This document shows, piece after piece, positions 9,047 through 16,136 of a stretch of 60,486 nucleotides of DNA. A program made the position numbers and the translations under genes. The notes below the pieces were generated by a model. The model saw only the letters and a list, made by a program, of their open reading frames with translations. It searched no databases and was not told where the DNA came from. Source of the stretch: Treponema sp. (GTDB lineage Bacteria; Spirochaetota; Spirochaetia; Treponematales; Treponemataceae); NCBI GenBank assembly GCA_016290335.1, contig JAEETM010000013.1, positions 1 through 60,486 on the forward strand. Reading direction: 5' to 3'. Position 1 is the first letter of the stretch; each line of letters starts with the position of its first letter.

Positions 9047-9069
9047 TAGCGATGAAGCCAATATTGTAG
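9047..9069 (+). pseudogene. Non-coding duplicate of the ilvC 3' end
   Basis: It reads as A-M-K-P-I-L-stop, identical in protein sequence to the ilvC C-terminus but with synonymous codons. It lies 62 nt past the real stop codon and is detached from any IlvC reading frame upstream. A 9-bp inverted repeat (AGCACGGTC at 8997-9005, GACCGTGCT at 9039-9047) abuts it. It looks like the leftover end of an older, divergent ilvC. Confidence 0.55.
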
Positions 9070-9096
9070 TTTTTTTACGATATTGTAAATGTATAT

Positions 9097-9128
9097 AAAA
9101 GGAGAGGCTTTGGATCTCTCCTTTTTTT
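9097..9128. terminator. Bidirectional intrinsic terminator
   Basis: GGAGAG (9101-9106) pairs with CTCTCC (9116-9121), flanked by AAAA on the left and a run of T on the right. It can end ilvC on the plus strand and the DUF3800 gene on the minus strand. Confidence 0.75.
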
Positions 9129-9141
9129 ATCAAAAAAATAA

Positions 9142-9825
9142 TTAATCGTTGAATTCTTTCTTTAGGATTGGTTTAAGAAATTGTTTTTTCAAATCTTTTG
9201 GATTATGGAAAAATATTAATTCAGAATTTGAGAGTTCATTTTTTCTATGCTTTATTGCTAAAAGCTGTAATGTACAAATTAAGTCTGCTGCCTGAAAAAG
9301 TTTGTAATCTTTAGGGCAAACCTTTCTTACATCATATTGAGAAAGTTCCGACGATAAAACAGAATTTAAAATTCTATTTAAGTTCCGTTGCCCATTGTCA
9401 TAATATAAAATTACTTCGTTAAAACTCTGAAAGAAATCTATATGCTCACGTATAAACTGAGACATTTCTTTTGCCATACGACCTTCAAGTTTTAGCAGGT
9501 CTTCAAATTTACGCTTTTCAAATACAAATGCTTTATAACTGATTTCTGATTTCATTACAAAGTAAAAAAGCTTACTGAAAAGTGTACGCCTTTCATTAGG
9601 TGGCAAGTGTTCAAATAATTCTTCTCTTCTTATAAGTGGTTCTGTATGGATGGCAAAATCTTCTTTGTATCCCAAATCTTGCAATCCTTTATTTAAGCAG
9701 TCTATATTATTTTTTATATCTTTATCCTGGTCATGAAAAATCATTGTAATAATATAATATGGTGAATGTGGACTGTATTCGCCAAAGTCTCCACTTTCAT
9801 CAATAAAAATGCTTAGATTTCCCAA
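9142..9825 (-). CDS. DUF3800 domain protein
   Basis: 228 residues from a TTG start at 9825, chosen because GGGAG precedes it by 6 nt and the protein then begins M-G-N-L-S-I-F-I-D-E-S-G-D, the typical DUF3800 opening. The frame extends upstream to 9906, but that stretch is a terminator hairpin. The D-E-S-G motif with a later D near residue 145 (Y-Y-D-N-G) and A-A-D-L near 190 give the acidic residues of an RNase H-like fold; nuclease activity is a family prediction, not shown here. It has its own consensus promoter and a structured RNA directly upstream (9843-9904), so it is a stand-alone unit separate from the operon before it. Confidence 0.85.
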   Translation of the reverse strand: MGNLSIFIDESGDFGEYSPHSPYYIITMIFHDQDKDIKNNIDCLNKGLQDLGYKEDFAIHTEPLIRREELFEHLPPNERRTLFSKLFYFVMKSEISYKAFVFEKRKFEDLLKLEGRMAKEMSQFIREHIDFFQSFNEVILYYDNGQRNLNRILNSVLSSELSQYDVRKVCPKDYKLFQAADLICTLQLLAIKHRKNELSNSELIFFHNPKDLKKQFLKPILKKEFND

Positions 9826-9842
9826 TAATAACTCCCAAGACA

Positions 9843-9870
9843 AAAAAAATGGCGGGACAGTTTGCCCGCC
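9843..9870 (-). terminator. Terminator between the RNA and the DUF3800 gene
   Basis: On the minus strand GGCGGG, an 8-nt loop, CCCGCC, then A and eight T. It would end most transcripts as the short RNA, leaving DUF3800 expressed only by read-through. Confidence 0.75.
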
Positions 9871-9904
9871 GTAATAGGTTGGACCCGGGTCTTTCGACCA
9901 GCCC
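9843..9904 (-). ncRNA. Short structured RNA upstream of the DUF3800 gene
   Basis: The predicted transcript begins near 9904, holds GGUC-GAAA-GACC (a stem capped by a GNRA tetraloop), then a linker, then GGCGGG/CCCGCC followed by eight U. It is about 60 nt and ends 18 nt before the DUF3800 start codon. Structured RNAs of unknown role upstream of DUF3800 genes are known as the DUF3800 RNA motifs (Weinberg and colleagues, from memory). I cannot say whether this matches one of those families. Confidence 0.6.
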
Positions 9905-9911
9905 AAATATT

Positions 9912-9939
9912 ATTATATTGTGGAAGCTGGATTTGTCAA
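9912..9939 (-). promoter_or_regulatory. Consensus promoter of the DUF3800 RNA/gene unit
   Basis: Perfect TTGACA (9934-9939) and perfect TATAAT (9912-9917) with 16-bp spacing, read on the minus strand. It is the best-matching promoter in the window and implies strong constitutive transcription. Confidence 0.75.
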
Positions 9940-9986
9940 GTATTTGTTAGCATTGTTTTAAACATTCTAAACAGGCTGATGTTTCC

Positions 9987-10985
9987 TTACTCATACCGGT
10001 TTTTATAAATAGTTGCATCTCTGTAAATTATTCTCTTTTCGGGAAGATTGTTTTTGTTGTATGAATATTCAATGTATTTATTATCCCAGTTTGTGTTTTC
10101 GCAGATTCTGATAATGTTTAAAAGATGATTGTTTTCATCATATAAATACTGGCTGATATAAAAATCTGAATTGCGGGTATATTTTTCTGCTGCAATTAAT
10201 TTGTCTTTATAATAAAACTCTTTGCCGGGAAGTTTTTCTTCTACAGACTCAACTTCAACATAATTTGAATCTTCCGGTAAATCATCCATCCAGACATGAT
10301 TCATAAAGATTTTATTACCTTCATATTTATAATATTTTCTTTCACAACCAGAACGACCGTTAGCAGTATATTCATAAACAAGACGAGATTTTTCATCATA
10401 TTCGAAAGTCGTGTATTTATCGGTTGTTATACATTGTCCTTTATCAAAAGATACTTTCTGCTTTTTACCATTCAGATAAAATTGTAAGTCAGAAATAACA
10501 AGGTCATTCCATTTACTACCCGGAAAAATCTCATCAGCATACAAAACAATTTTTGTGGCAAGAATTACATCTCCTTCATAAATATTTTGTGGGGACATAA
10601 CATCGTTTAATTCTAAAGTTTTATCAAAATCAATATTTTTGCAATTTAAGATTTTAAGCTTAAGATTTTTAATTCTGTTATTCTTTTGGAAATATCTCTC
10701 ATCAAAATACCCAGCCTTAATTGAAAGCTTATCAAAACGAGCTGGTTCAGAAAAATAGATTTCAAGCAAGGCTTTCTTTTTGTTGATTTGACTATAGGTG
10801 ACAGCATAAACGCTTGCTGAATTATCATCAAAAATATTCACGGGTGAATAACGCACATAATCTTTTTCATCAATAAGAAAGTTTTGGGCTACAGGTGCAT
10901 ATACTTTTATTTCTTGTGCAACAAGATTTGTAAAGCCCGCAAAACCCAAAAATATACAAAAGCAGATTACGATTTTCTTTTTCAT
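9987..10985 (-). CDS. Exported protein, NADase-type glycan-binding domain plus RHS/YD-like repeats
   Basis: 332 residues. A cleavable signal peptide ends near V-A-Q at residues 22-24. Residues about 30-170 show the pattern of a discoidin-like domain (F-D-D-N-S-A-S-V, then K-A-G-Y, then K-N-N-R-I-K-N-L-K-L) seen in proteins called NADase-type glycan-binding. Residues about 195-330 contain repeated Y-D-E-x-x-x-L segments (F-E-Y-D-E-K-S-R-L, L-Y-D-E-N-N-H-L, Y-S-Y-N-K-N-N-L) like YD/RHS repeats. It is likely periplasmic or surface-exposed and binds a ligand; no enzyme is visible. It follows the SH3 protein gene by 8 bp and is probably cotranscribed. Confidence 0.8.
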   Translation of the reverse strand: MKKKIVICFCIFLGFAGFTNLVAQEIKVYAPVAQNFLIDEKDYVRYSPVNIFDDNSASVYAVTYSQINKKKALLEIYFSEPARFDKLSIKAGYFDERYFQKNNRIKNLKLKILNCKNIDFDKTLELNDVMSPQNIYEGDVILATKIVLYADEIFPGSKWNDLVISDLQFYLNGKKQKVSFDKGQCITTDKYTTFEYDEKSRLVYEYTANGRSGCERKYYKYEGNKIFMNHVWMDDLPEDSNYVEVESVEEKLPGKEFYYKDKLIAAEKYTRNSDFYISQYLYDENNHLLNIIRICENTNWDNKYIEYSYNKNNLPEKRIIYRDATIYKNRYE

Positions 10986-10993
10986 TTTTCTTC

Positions 10994-12502
10994 CTAAATT
11001 GAATTACTGTCGATTAATTCCCAAATTACAGTTTTTTCTGGTGTATAGATTGTTGGACCGCCAATGTCACGGCTAAGCGCTTTTGCAGGAACCCAACCGG
11101 TCTGACCATTAACAGTGATTTCAACCCATTTATAATCAGCTGTAATGCCACTTGCGTTATAATAATTTGCACCTTCTTTATGAGTGATTTCGTGCAGATT
11201 TTTTGCTTTTGAAGATGGAAGTGATTTTATTGCCGTACCTTCGCTAATGCTGAAACTTCCGCTGAACTTTAAGATTTCAGTTTTTTTACCATCTACAGAA
11301 AGAGATTTTTTGTGCGAGAAGCTTCCATTTTTATAGGGATTCTTCATACTTATAAAACCATAAGTTCCGTTTGAAAGCTCAACCTCAATGCTGCTTTTTC
11401 CACCTGCGAGAACATTAACAAATCGTGAAACTTTTACTTCATCACCCTTTTGTAACGTATAAATCTCTTTTATTAAATCTGGTGAATCATAAACCTTTGT
11501 ATTCCAACCGTTTTCGTCAAAGCTGAGAAACATATTAAGATTATGGACTTCATACTTTGAAGAATCTGATAAATCCATTTTACCTTTATTCGCAGTTTCA
11601 TAATATCCGCCAAAAATCCAGCCAAACTGTAAGGCTCCAACTGCAGGAAGTGAAATATAATACCAGCAGGCGGTTACACCATCTATTGTTTCATATTCAG
11701 ATGTTCTTCCGTAAGTTGTAACTAACTCGCCTTTTTTAATGACATCAGTTTTTTCATCTGGAGTGCCATAATATTTTTCTTCATACAACCAGATGTTTTG
11801 TGTGCTGAAACTGGTTGACGGTTTTGTTCTAAACCTCACATTATCAGAGAGCGTCTTTTTTGATTTTTTCGCAATTACAGGGAGCTCATCTATCAGTGCC
11901 TTTGAACCATCTTTTTTATATCCGCCTTCCGGGAAAAAGCTTATTCCCTGCAGATTAAAACCTGAATCATAAGTTGCATTTAACACAAGCTCATGCTCGT
12001 AAAACAAGTTGTCACTATTTGCATTGAAACCGCAGTATACTTCATCTTTTGTAAAAATCTTTTTGCAAAGTTCAACATTACTGTTATAGTCGTAAGAATA
12101 AAGCACAACCCAGCCGGTATCAATTTTGTATTTTCCAAAAGCAAATGGATCTGCGTGTAAACCACCTATAACAAAATAATCATCAGAATAAAAAAGCAGA
12201 ACATACGATTCATTCGGGCTCATCACCCAGGAAGTTGAGAGTAATTTTTCTTTTGATAAAACGGTATCATTACTGTTATATTTCTGCTCACGCTTTTTCC
12301 AGCTCATTCCATCATTTGAGTTTTTGCGGTAATTGATTTTCAGGATATCTTCTGACTGGTAACCGAGAGCACTGAGGCTTTCGTTAAAACGAACAGCTTC
12401 TTTTTTAGAATCTGAATAATGCTGAGGTTTGTTTGCATTCTGTGAAAAAAGAAGAAATACACATCCAATAAAAGCAAGAAAACTTGAAATACATTTTTTC
12501 AT
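10994..12502 (-). CDS. Exported SH3-domain protein
   Basis: 502 residues. A signal peptide (about 1-20, ending F-S-Q) precedes an uncharacterised region. An SH3-like domain around 215-305 (N-V-R-F-R-T-K-P-S, W-Y-Y-I-S-L, G-W-I-F-G-G) and another near the C-terminus at 415-490 (T-G-W-V-P-A-K-A-L) follow. Bacterial SH3 domains of this type often bind cell-wall peptides or act as spacers. GGAG 6 nt upstream supports the start, and it lies 14 bp after the HAD gene, so it may be the fourth gene of the prs transcript. Confidence 0.85.
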   Translation of the reverse strand: MKKCISSFLAFIGCVFLLFSQNANKPQHYSDSKKEAVRFNESLSALGYQSEDILKINYRKNSNDGMSWKKREQKYNSNDTVLSKEKLLSTSWVMSPNESYVLLFYSDDYFVIGGLHADPFAFGKYKIDTGWVVLYSYDYNSNVELCKKIFTKDEVYCGFNANSDNLFYEHELVLNATYDSGFNLQGISFFPEGGYKKDGSKALIDELPVIAKKSKKTLSDNVRFRTKPSTSFSTQNIWLYEEKYYGTPDEKTDVIKKGELVTTYGRTSEYETIDGVTACWYYISLPAVGALQFGWIFGGYYETANKGKMDLSDSSKYEVHNLNMFLSFDENGWNTKVYDSPDLIKEIYTLQKGDEVKVSRFVNVLAGGKSSIEVELSNGTYGFISMKNPYKNGSFSHKKSLSVDGKKTEILKFSGSFSISEGTAIKSLPSSKAKNLHEITHKEGANYYNASGITADYKWVEITVNGQTGWVPAKALSRDIGGPTIYTPEKTVIWELIDSNSI

Positions 12503-12516
12503 TTTTGTCTCCGCTT

Positions 12517-13170
12517 TTATTTTATACTGTTTAAAACCTCGTGTAAATCATAGATTTCTTCTACCCCGCTGACAACAATACCGCCCATTCCAAGTTCGAG
12601 TGGGAGGGCAACATCAAGGTCATAGCGGTCGCCGATGGAAACACATTCGGTGGCTGGGCAGCCTAAAAGTTCAACGGCAAGCTTGAAAGGTTCTTCGGCG
12701 GGTTTAGATTTTAAGCAGGTGTCCAGACCTACAATATCGGGGAAAAAGCGGGAAACTCCAATTGCATCGAGAGTTTTTCGGGCGGGCAAAACCGGGTTGT
12801 TAGTTACACATATCAGTTTATAATAATCGCTCAAAAAGGAGATTTCTTTTACAAGGCGTTCATCGTAATATAAATAATCGGAAGGTTCCAGAAGTTTTTT
12901 CCGCCATTTTACGCTTTGCTTAATCGGAATACCAAAAGCTTTAAGTGTATTTCCAAGGCTGACTTTGCTTCCGCTATGTTCGGCGGCAAACTGCTTTCTG
13001 TAATCGGCTACCATTTTTCGTGCTTCTGCTGATGAAATACCTTTCATTTTTGCAAAAGCACGAACCTGGCAGTCTACCTGTTCAAATGCATAGGGTCTGT
13101 TTGTATAAAGGGTTGAGTCAATGTCAAATATTATACCAGAGATTTTTTCCGGAAGATTATAGATTTTCAT
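12517..13170 (-). CDS. HAD-family phosphatase
   Basis: 217 residues. Motif I is F-D-I-D-S-T (nucleophile and acid Asp near 16 and 18), motif II V-T-N-N near 125, a conserved Lys near 160 and motif IV G-D-R-Y-D-L-D near 185, with an alpha-helical cap between. It should dephosphorylate a small metabolite in the cytoplasm; the substrate cannot be read from sequence. It overlaps the kinase gene by 4 bp (ATGA), so the two are translationally coupled, which hints at opposing or sequential action on one sugar. Confidence 0.88.
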   Translation of the reverse strand: MKIYNLPEKISGIIFDIDSTLYTNRPYAFEQVDCQVRAFAKMKGISSAEARKMVADYRKQFAAEHSGSKVSLGNTLKAFGIPIKQSVKWRKKLLEPSDYLYYDERLVKEISFLSDYYKLICVTNNPVLPARKTLDAIGVSRFFPDIVGLDTCLKSKPAEEPFKLAVELLGCPATECVSIGDRYDLDVALPLELGMGGIVVSGVEEIYDLHEVLNSIK

Positions 13171-14258
13171 TTTACCAATGCAGCGGCTGCTTCCTGAAGA
13201 GAACCAAACTTTCCAAGTCCGTACCAGGCGGTGCAGGCGTCGCCAATCAGCTCAGAATCAGAACACTCGCAAACATTGAGCTTAAGACCAAGCAGCTGTT
13301 CCTTGCGCTTCATATAACCCTTATCTTTTGTCTGTCCGCCGGTAACAGTAATTTCAGAAGGGAATGTTATACCGTTTGCAGCAAGTCCATTTTTTAATTT
13401 TTCTACAGCCTCTTTTACTGCAGCTAATCTTGCATCTTCTTCCAGAGAAGAGCTTTTTGGAATAATTACAGAAGCATTCCACAAGCCTGGAATTACAGAC
13501 GGCAGAGTTCTTATTCCTTCGGCAGAAACAGGTTTATTGGTACAGAAATTAAAGCCTTCGCTTGAACCACTGCGGTCGCAAAGCTTACCTGCAGAAAGTG
13601 TGTTAGTTCCAATTAACGCCGCTACAAAATCAGGACCACAGCTGAAAACTGGAGTACCGGCTTTTATTCCTAAGAACTCGCCGGCTTCATCAGCAATTAC
13701 ACCGCAGCGCTCCCCCGGTTTAATATAAGGCGGGAGCTTTCCTTGAGAAATCTTAAGCTCATCCAATTCATCTGCACTCCAGTAAGCAGAAAGGAATCTT
13801 TCTTCGGGGAGAACAGTGATTGCAGAGCCAGTAATTTTATTTATAAGATATTCAGGTCCAGAATATATAAAATCGGTGCGGTCAAACTCATCCGGGAAAA
13901 GCAGTTTAAAGGCAGCAATTTTTGGAAGAAACAGACTCTTTGTTGCAATAAAGCCTTCATCGGACATTATCAGTTTTTCGACTTCTTCGTTCCACCTGAG
14001 GGTAAAACCGGTATCGGAAACAATTGTAGGACCATTGCCAGAGATTGAAACGGCGGCGATGGAATAATTGTCTGATGTGGATTTTGTTATTTTATCTACA
14101 CTGCCCTTGAGCGCCCAAAGCCAGGCTTCTGCTACGAAACGGTTCTGGGGAGCAGAAAAAGAAGCTTTATTGAAGGCGACAACATCTCCAGTGGCAGTAA
14201 CGAGTGCTGCTTTTAGAGATGTGGTGCCAATATCAACTGCAAGTATTGTTTCTATCAT
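13167..14258 (-). CDS. Compact FGGY-type carbohydrate kinase
   Basis: 363 residues against about 480-520 for most FGGY kinases. The N-terminal phosphate-binding motif D-I-G-T-T-S-L-K-A is at 9-17. A C-P-D-like catalytic segment C-G-P-D-F-V-A-A-L-I-G is near 208-218, where the Asp would be the base. A late T-G-G-Q-T-K-D corresponds to the adenosine-binding Gly motif. Missing length lies mainly in the first domain, so the substrate cannot be inferred. It lies 1 bp after prs and overlaps the HAD gene. Confidence 0.8.
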   Translation of the reverse strand: MIETILAVDIGTTSLKAALVTATGDVVAFNKASFSAPQNRFVAEAWLWALKGSVDKITKSTSDNYSIAAVSISGNGPTIVSDTGFTLRWNEEVEKLIMSDEGFIATKSLFLPKIAAFKLLFPDEFDRTDFIYSGPEYLINKITGSAITVLPEERFLSAYWSADELDELKISQGKLPPYIKPGERCGVIADEAGEFLGIKAGTPVFSCGPDFVAALIGTNTLSAGKLCDRSGSSEGFNFCTNKPVSAEGIRTLPSVIPGLWNASVIIPKSSSLEEDARLAAVKEAVEKLKNGLAANGITFPSEITVTGGQTKDKGYMKRKEQLLGLKLNVCECSDSELIGDACTAWYGLGKFGSLQEAAAALVK

Positions 14259-14259
14259 T

Positions 14260-15636
14260 TTACTGCTTTACTTCGGTTGATGAATTGTTTTCTGAAGAAC
14301 CAGATTGTGAAGCATCGGAACAGCAAGGTTTGTCACCTTCGCTTGCATCGGCAGAAGCTGCTGTTGTACCGGTTGTGCCGGTTGCAGTTCCAGGTGTATT
14401 CTGAATCTTCGTGATTTTTTCTATGATATTGCGGTTATCCAGAAGCTCGCTCAAAGACTGGTTGTAATGGATTCGTGTGATTACGTTTGCAAACAAACCG
14501 CTTACATCAGTACTGATAAACCATTCGCGCTTCAAAAGCTCTTCGTGGTAAACAGCATTTGTACCAATGATTCTGTAGAACAAGCCTTTTTCGTAAGCAT
14601 CATCAAACTGCTCGATTGCGTTGCCTGTAAAGAATGGAAGAGAAATTGCACAGATAACTTTTGTTGCGCCCTGCTCCTTTAAGAAGCTCATGGCTTTAAG
14701 CAGGGTTCCACCTGTACCAAGCATATCATCGGCAATGAAGGCAACCTTGCCTTTTACATCGCCAAGAAGTTTTACTGATTTGATATTCGTTGAGTGAGCG
14801 TCCTGAGTTACGATTGAATAATCACGCTCTTTATAAATCATTGCAAGCGGAAGCTTTAAACCGGAAGCATAGAACTTGTTGCGGTCAATTGCACCTGTAT
14901 CTGGAGCAACTACAACCAGGTCTTCTGTTTTACCGGTAAGGTCAACAATCTTGCTGAGCTCGCGGATAACCTGGTAGCTTGCGTGGAGATTGTCAAGATT
15001 GATTGAAGAAAAAGCATTCGGGATTTCGCGAGAGTGTAAGTCAAGGGTAACAATTCTTGAAACGCCCTGCATTTCGTAGATGTGGCCTAGCAAACTTGCA
15101 GTGAGTCCTTCGCGGCCCTTTCGTTTGTGCTGTCTTGCATAAGGGTAAGCTGGAACAACAAGTGTGATTTTTTCAGCACCAGCCATACGAACAGCATCTA
15201 TTGTAACGAGGAGTGACATAACGTGGTCATTAACCGTCATTACAACTTTATTTGCACCACCGTTCAGATTCAGAACTTCGTGGTTTTCAACATCCTGGAA
15301 AATAAAAACATCTTTTCCACGGACAGTATCCAACAGCTCAGTTTTTACCTCACCGTTAGCAAAATAAGTAAACCGTGCATTTACCTTGAACACAGGCGGT
15401 CTGTACTTATCTGTAGCACCTCTTATACAAAGATCGCTGGTCTGCAAATCATTCTGCAGATTGATTCTTCGCACAAGCTCTTCTTTAGACAGTCCATAAC
15501 GTTTAGATACAACATCGTTCTTCAAGGTGAAGCGGTGTTTGTACATATGTTTAAGGTGCGTTATGACTTCATTGGCGAAAGCTTCGCCACCAGGACACGC
15601 AACAATCGCTAGACTTGTTGGTTCGGTATAGGGCAT
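14260..15636 (-). CDS. prs: Ribose-phosphate pyrophosphokinase (PRPP synthase)
   Basis: 458 residues. It makes PRPP from ribose 5-phosphate and ATP for nucleotide, histidine and tryptophan synthesis. Visible motifs are R-Q-H-K-R-K (168-173, flexible ATP loop), V-T-L-D-L-H-S (196-202) and the PRPP loop D-D-M-L-G-T-G-G-T (303-311). It is about 140 residues longer than the usual 310-320, from insertions in the N-terminal half and a low-complexity Thr/Ala/Ser tail after residue 413 that includes a C-C pair. AAGAGG 6 nt upstream of the ATG supports the start. It heads a run of kinase, HAD and two exported-protein genes. Confidence 0.93.
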   Translation of the reverse strand: MPYTEPTSLAIVACPGGEAFANEVITHLKHMYKHRFTLKNDVVSKRYGLSKEELVRRINLQNDLQTSDLCIRGATDKYRPPVFKVNARFTYFANGEVKTELLDTVRGKDVFIFQDVENHEVLNLNGGANKVVMTVNDHVMSLLVTIDAVRMAGAEKITLVVPAYPYARQHKRKGREGLTASLLGHIYEMQGVSRIVTLDLHSREIPNAFSSINLDNLHASYQVIRELSKIVDLTGKTEDLVVVAPDTGAIDRNKFYASGLKLPLAMIYKERDYSIVTQDAHSTNIKSVKLLGDVKGKVAFIADDMLGTGGTLLKAMSFLKEQGATKVICAISLPFFTGNAIEQFDDAYEKGLFYRIIGTNAVYHEELLKREWFISTDVSGLFANVITRIHYNQSLSELLDNRNIIEKITKIQNTPGTATGTTGTTAASADASEGDKPCCSDASQSGSSENNSSTEVKQ

Positions 15637-15668
15637 ATTGGACCTCTTATGATATGATTTTCAGCCAT

Positions 15669-15697
15669 AATATAGCATATTGTTAGATTTATTACAA
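15669..15697 (-). promoter_or_regulatory. Promoter of prs
   Basis: On the minus strand TTGTAA (15692-15697), 17 bp, then TGC-TATATT (-10 at 15669-15674, extended by TG). The transcript would begin about 25 nt before the prs start codon. Confidence 0.5.
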
Positions 15698-15765
15698 TTA
15701 AAGATGGTGTGGAAAACAAGGCAAACATATTATAAATACATTAATCTGAAATATGGCTTCCGGTC

Positions 15766-15958
15766 GTGATTCATAGGGCAAAAACGCGCAATATTGCGCT
15801 AGACCCTTCGCAGCATAGCTGCTCGGAGACTCGCTAACAACAGTCCACTGGACTGTTGTTGCCACTATGTGGCCGCTCCCTATGTTTGTGGTATAGGAAC
15901 TATTCAAATGCCGCTCTCGCGGCATCCACAAGCAGAGTCTTTTTGCCCTATGTCTCAC
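15766..15958. repeat. 193-bp palindromic element in the longest intergenic gap
   Basis: The outer arms CATAGGGCAAAAA (15772-15784) and TTTTTGCCCTATG (15940-15952) are perfectly complementary, and GTGA/TCAC further out also pair. Inside are four hairpins: GCGCAATATTGCGC (15786-15799), GCAGC-ata-GCTGC (15810-15822), an 11-bp perfect stem at 15836-15860, and TGCCGC-tctc-GCGGCA (15909-15924). An 86-codon frame on the minus strand lies across it but has no family look. Nothing else is seen between prs and the trpB2 promoter. It may be a dispersed repeat or a structured RNA. Confidence 0.65.
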
Positions 15959-16037
15959 TCCCTCGCGCCAATTTTTAGGTTAATAAATTAAAAAACATTT
16001 GTCATGGAAAAAAAACAATTAATTATTCATGTTTCTA

Positions 16038-16066
16038 TTGACAGAAACGTTTTTATAATATATATT
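16038..16066 (+). promoter_or_regulatory. Promoter of trpB2
   Basis: Perfect TTGACA (16038-16043), 17 bp, TATATT (16061-16066). Transcription would start near 16073, just before the inverted repeat at 16079-16098. Confidence 0.6.
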
Positions 16067-16078
16067 CACATTATTAGA

Positions 16079-16098
16079 TGTTACTACTAATAGTAACA
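16079..16098 (+). promoter_or_regulatory. Perfect inverted repeat at the trpB2 transcription start
   Basis: TGTTACTA-CTAA-TAGTAACA, an 8-bp perfect dyad placed right after the predicted start of transcription. The position and symmetry suit a repressor operator. It has the length and TGT...ACA ends of a TrpR operator, but the inner bases differ, so the regulator is not identified. Confidence 0.45.
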
Positions 16099-16136
16099 CA
16101 AAGAACAAACGAAACTTTATGCCAGGAGGTACTTAT

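Noticed and set aside
8985..9069. In-frame C-terminal extension or second small gene after ilvC
   Set aside because: The frame of the duplicated tail is open but shows no IlvC similarity before the last six codons and has no start signal.
9826..9906. Upstream extension of the DUF3800 protein
   Set aside because: The added residues are encoded by the terminator hairpin and a TTG at the transcription start; the TTG at 9825 has a proper ribosome-binding site and family-typical N-terminus.
15698..15958. 86-codon open frame on the minus strand
   Set aside because: It lies across the nested palindromes, has no ribosome-binding site and its composition reflects the hairpins.
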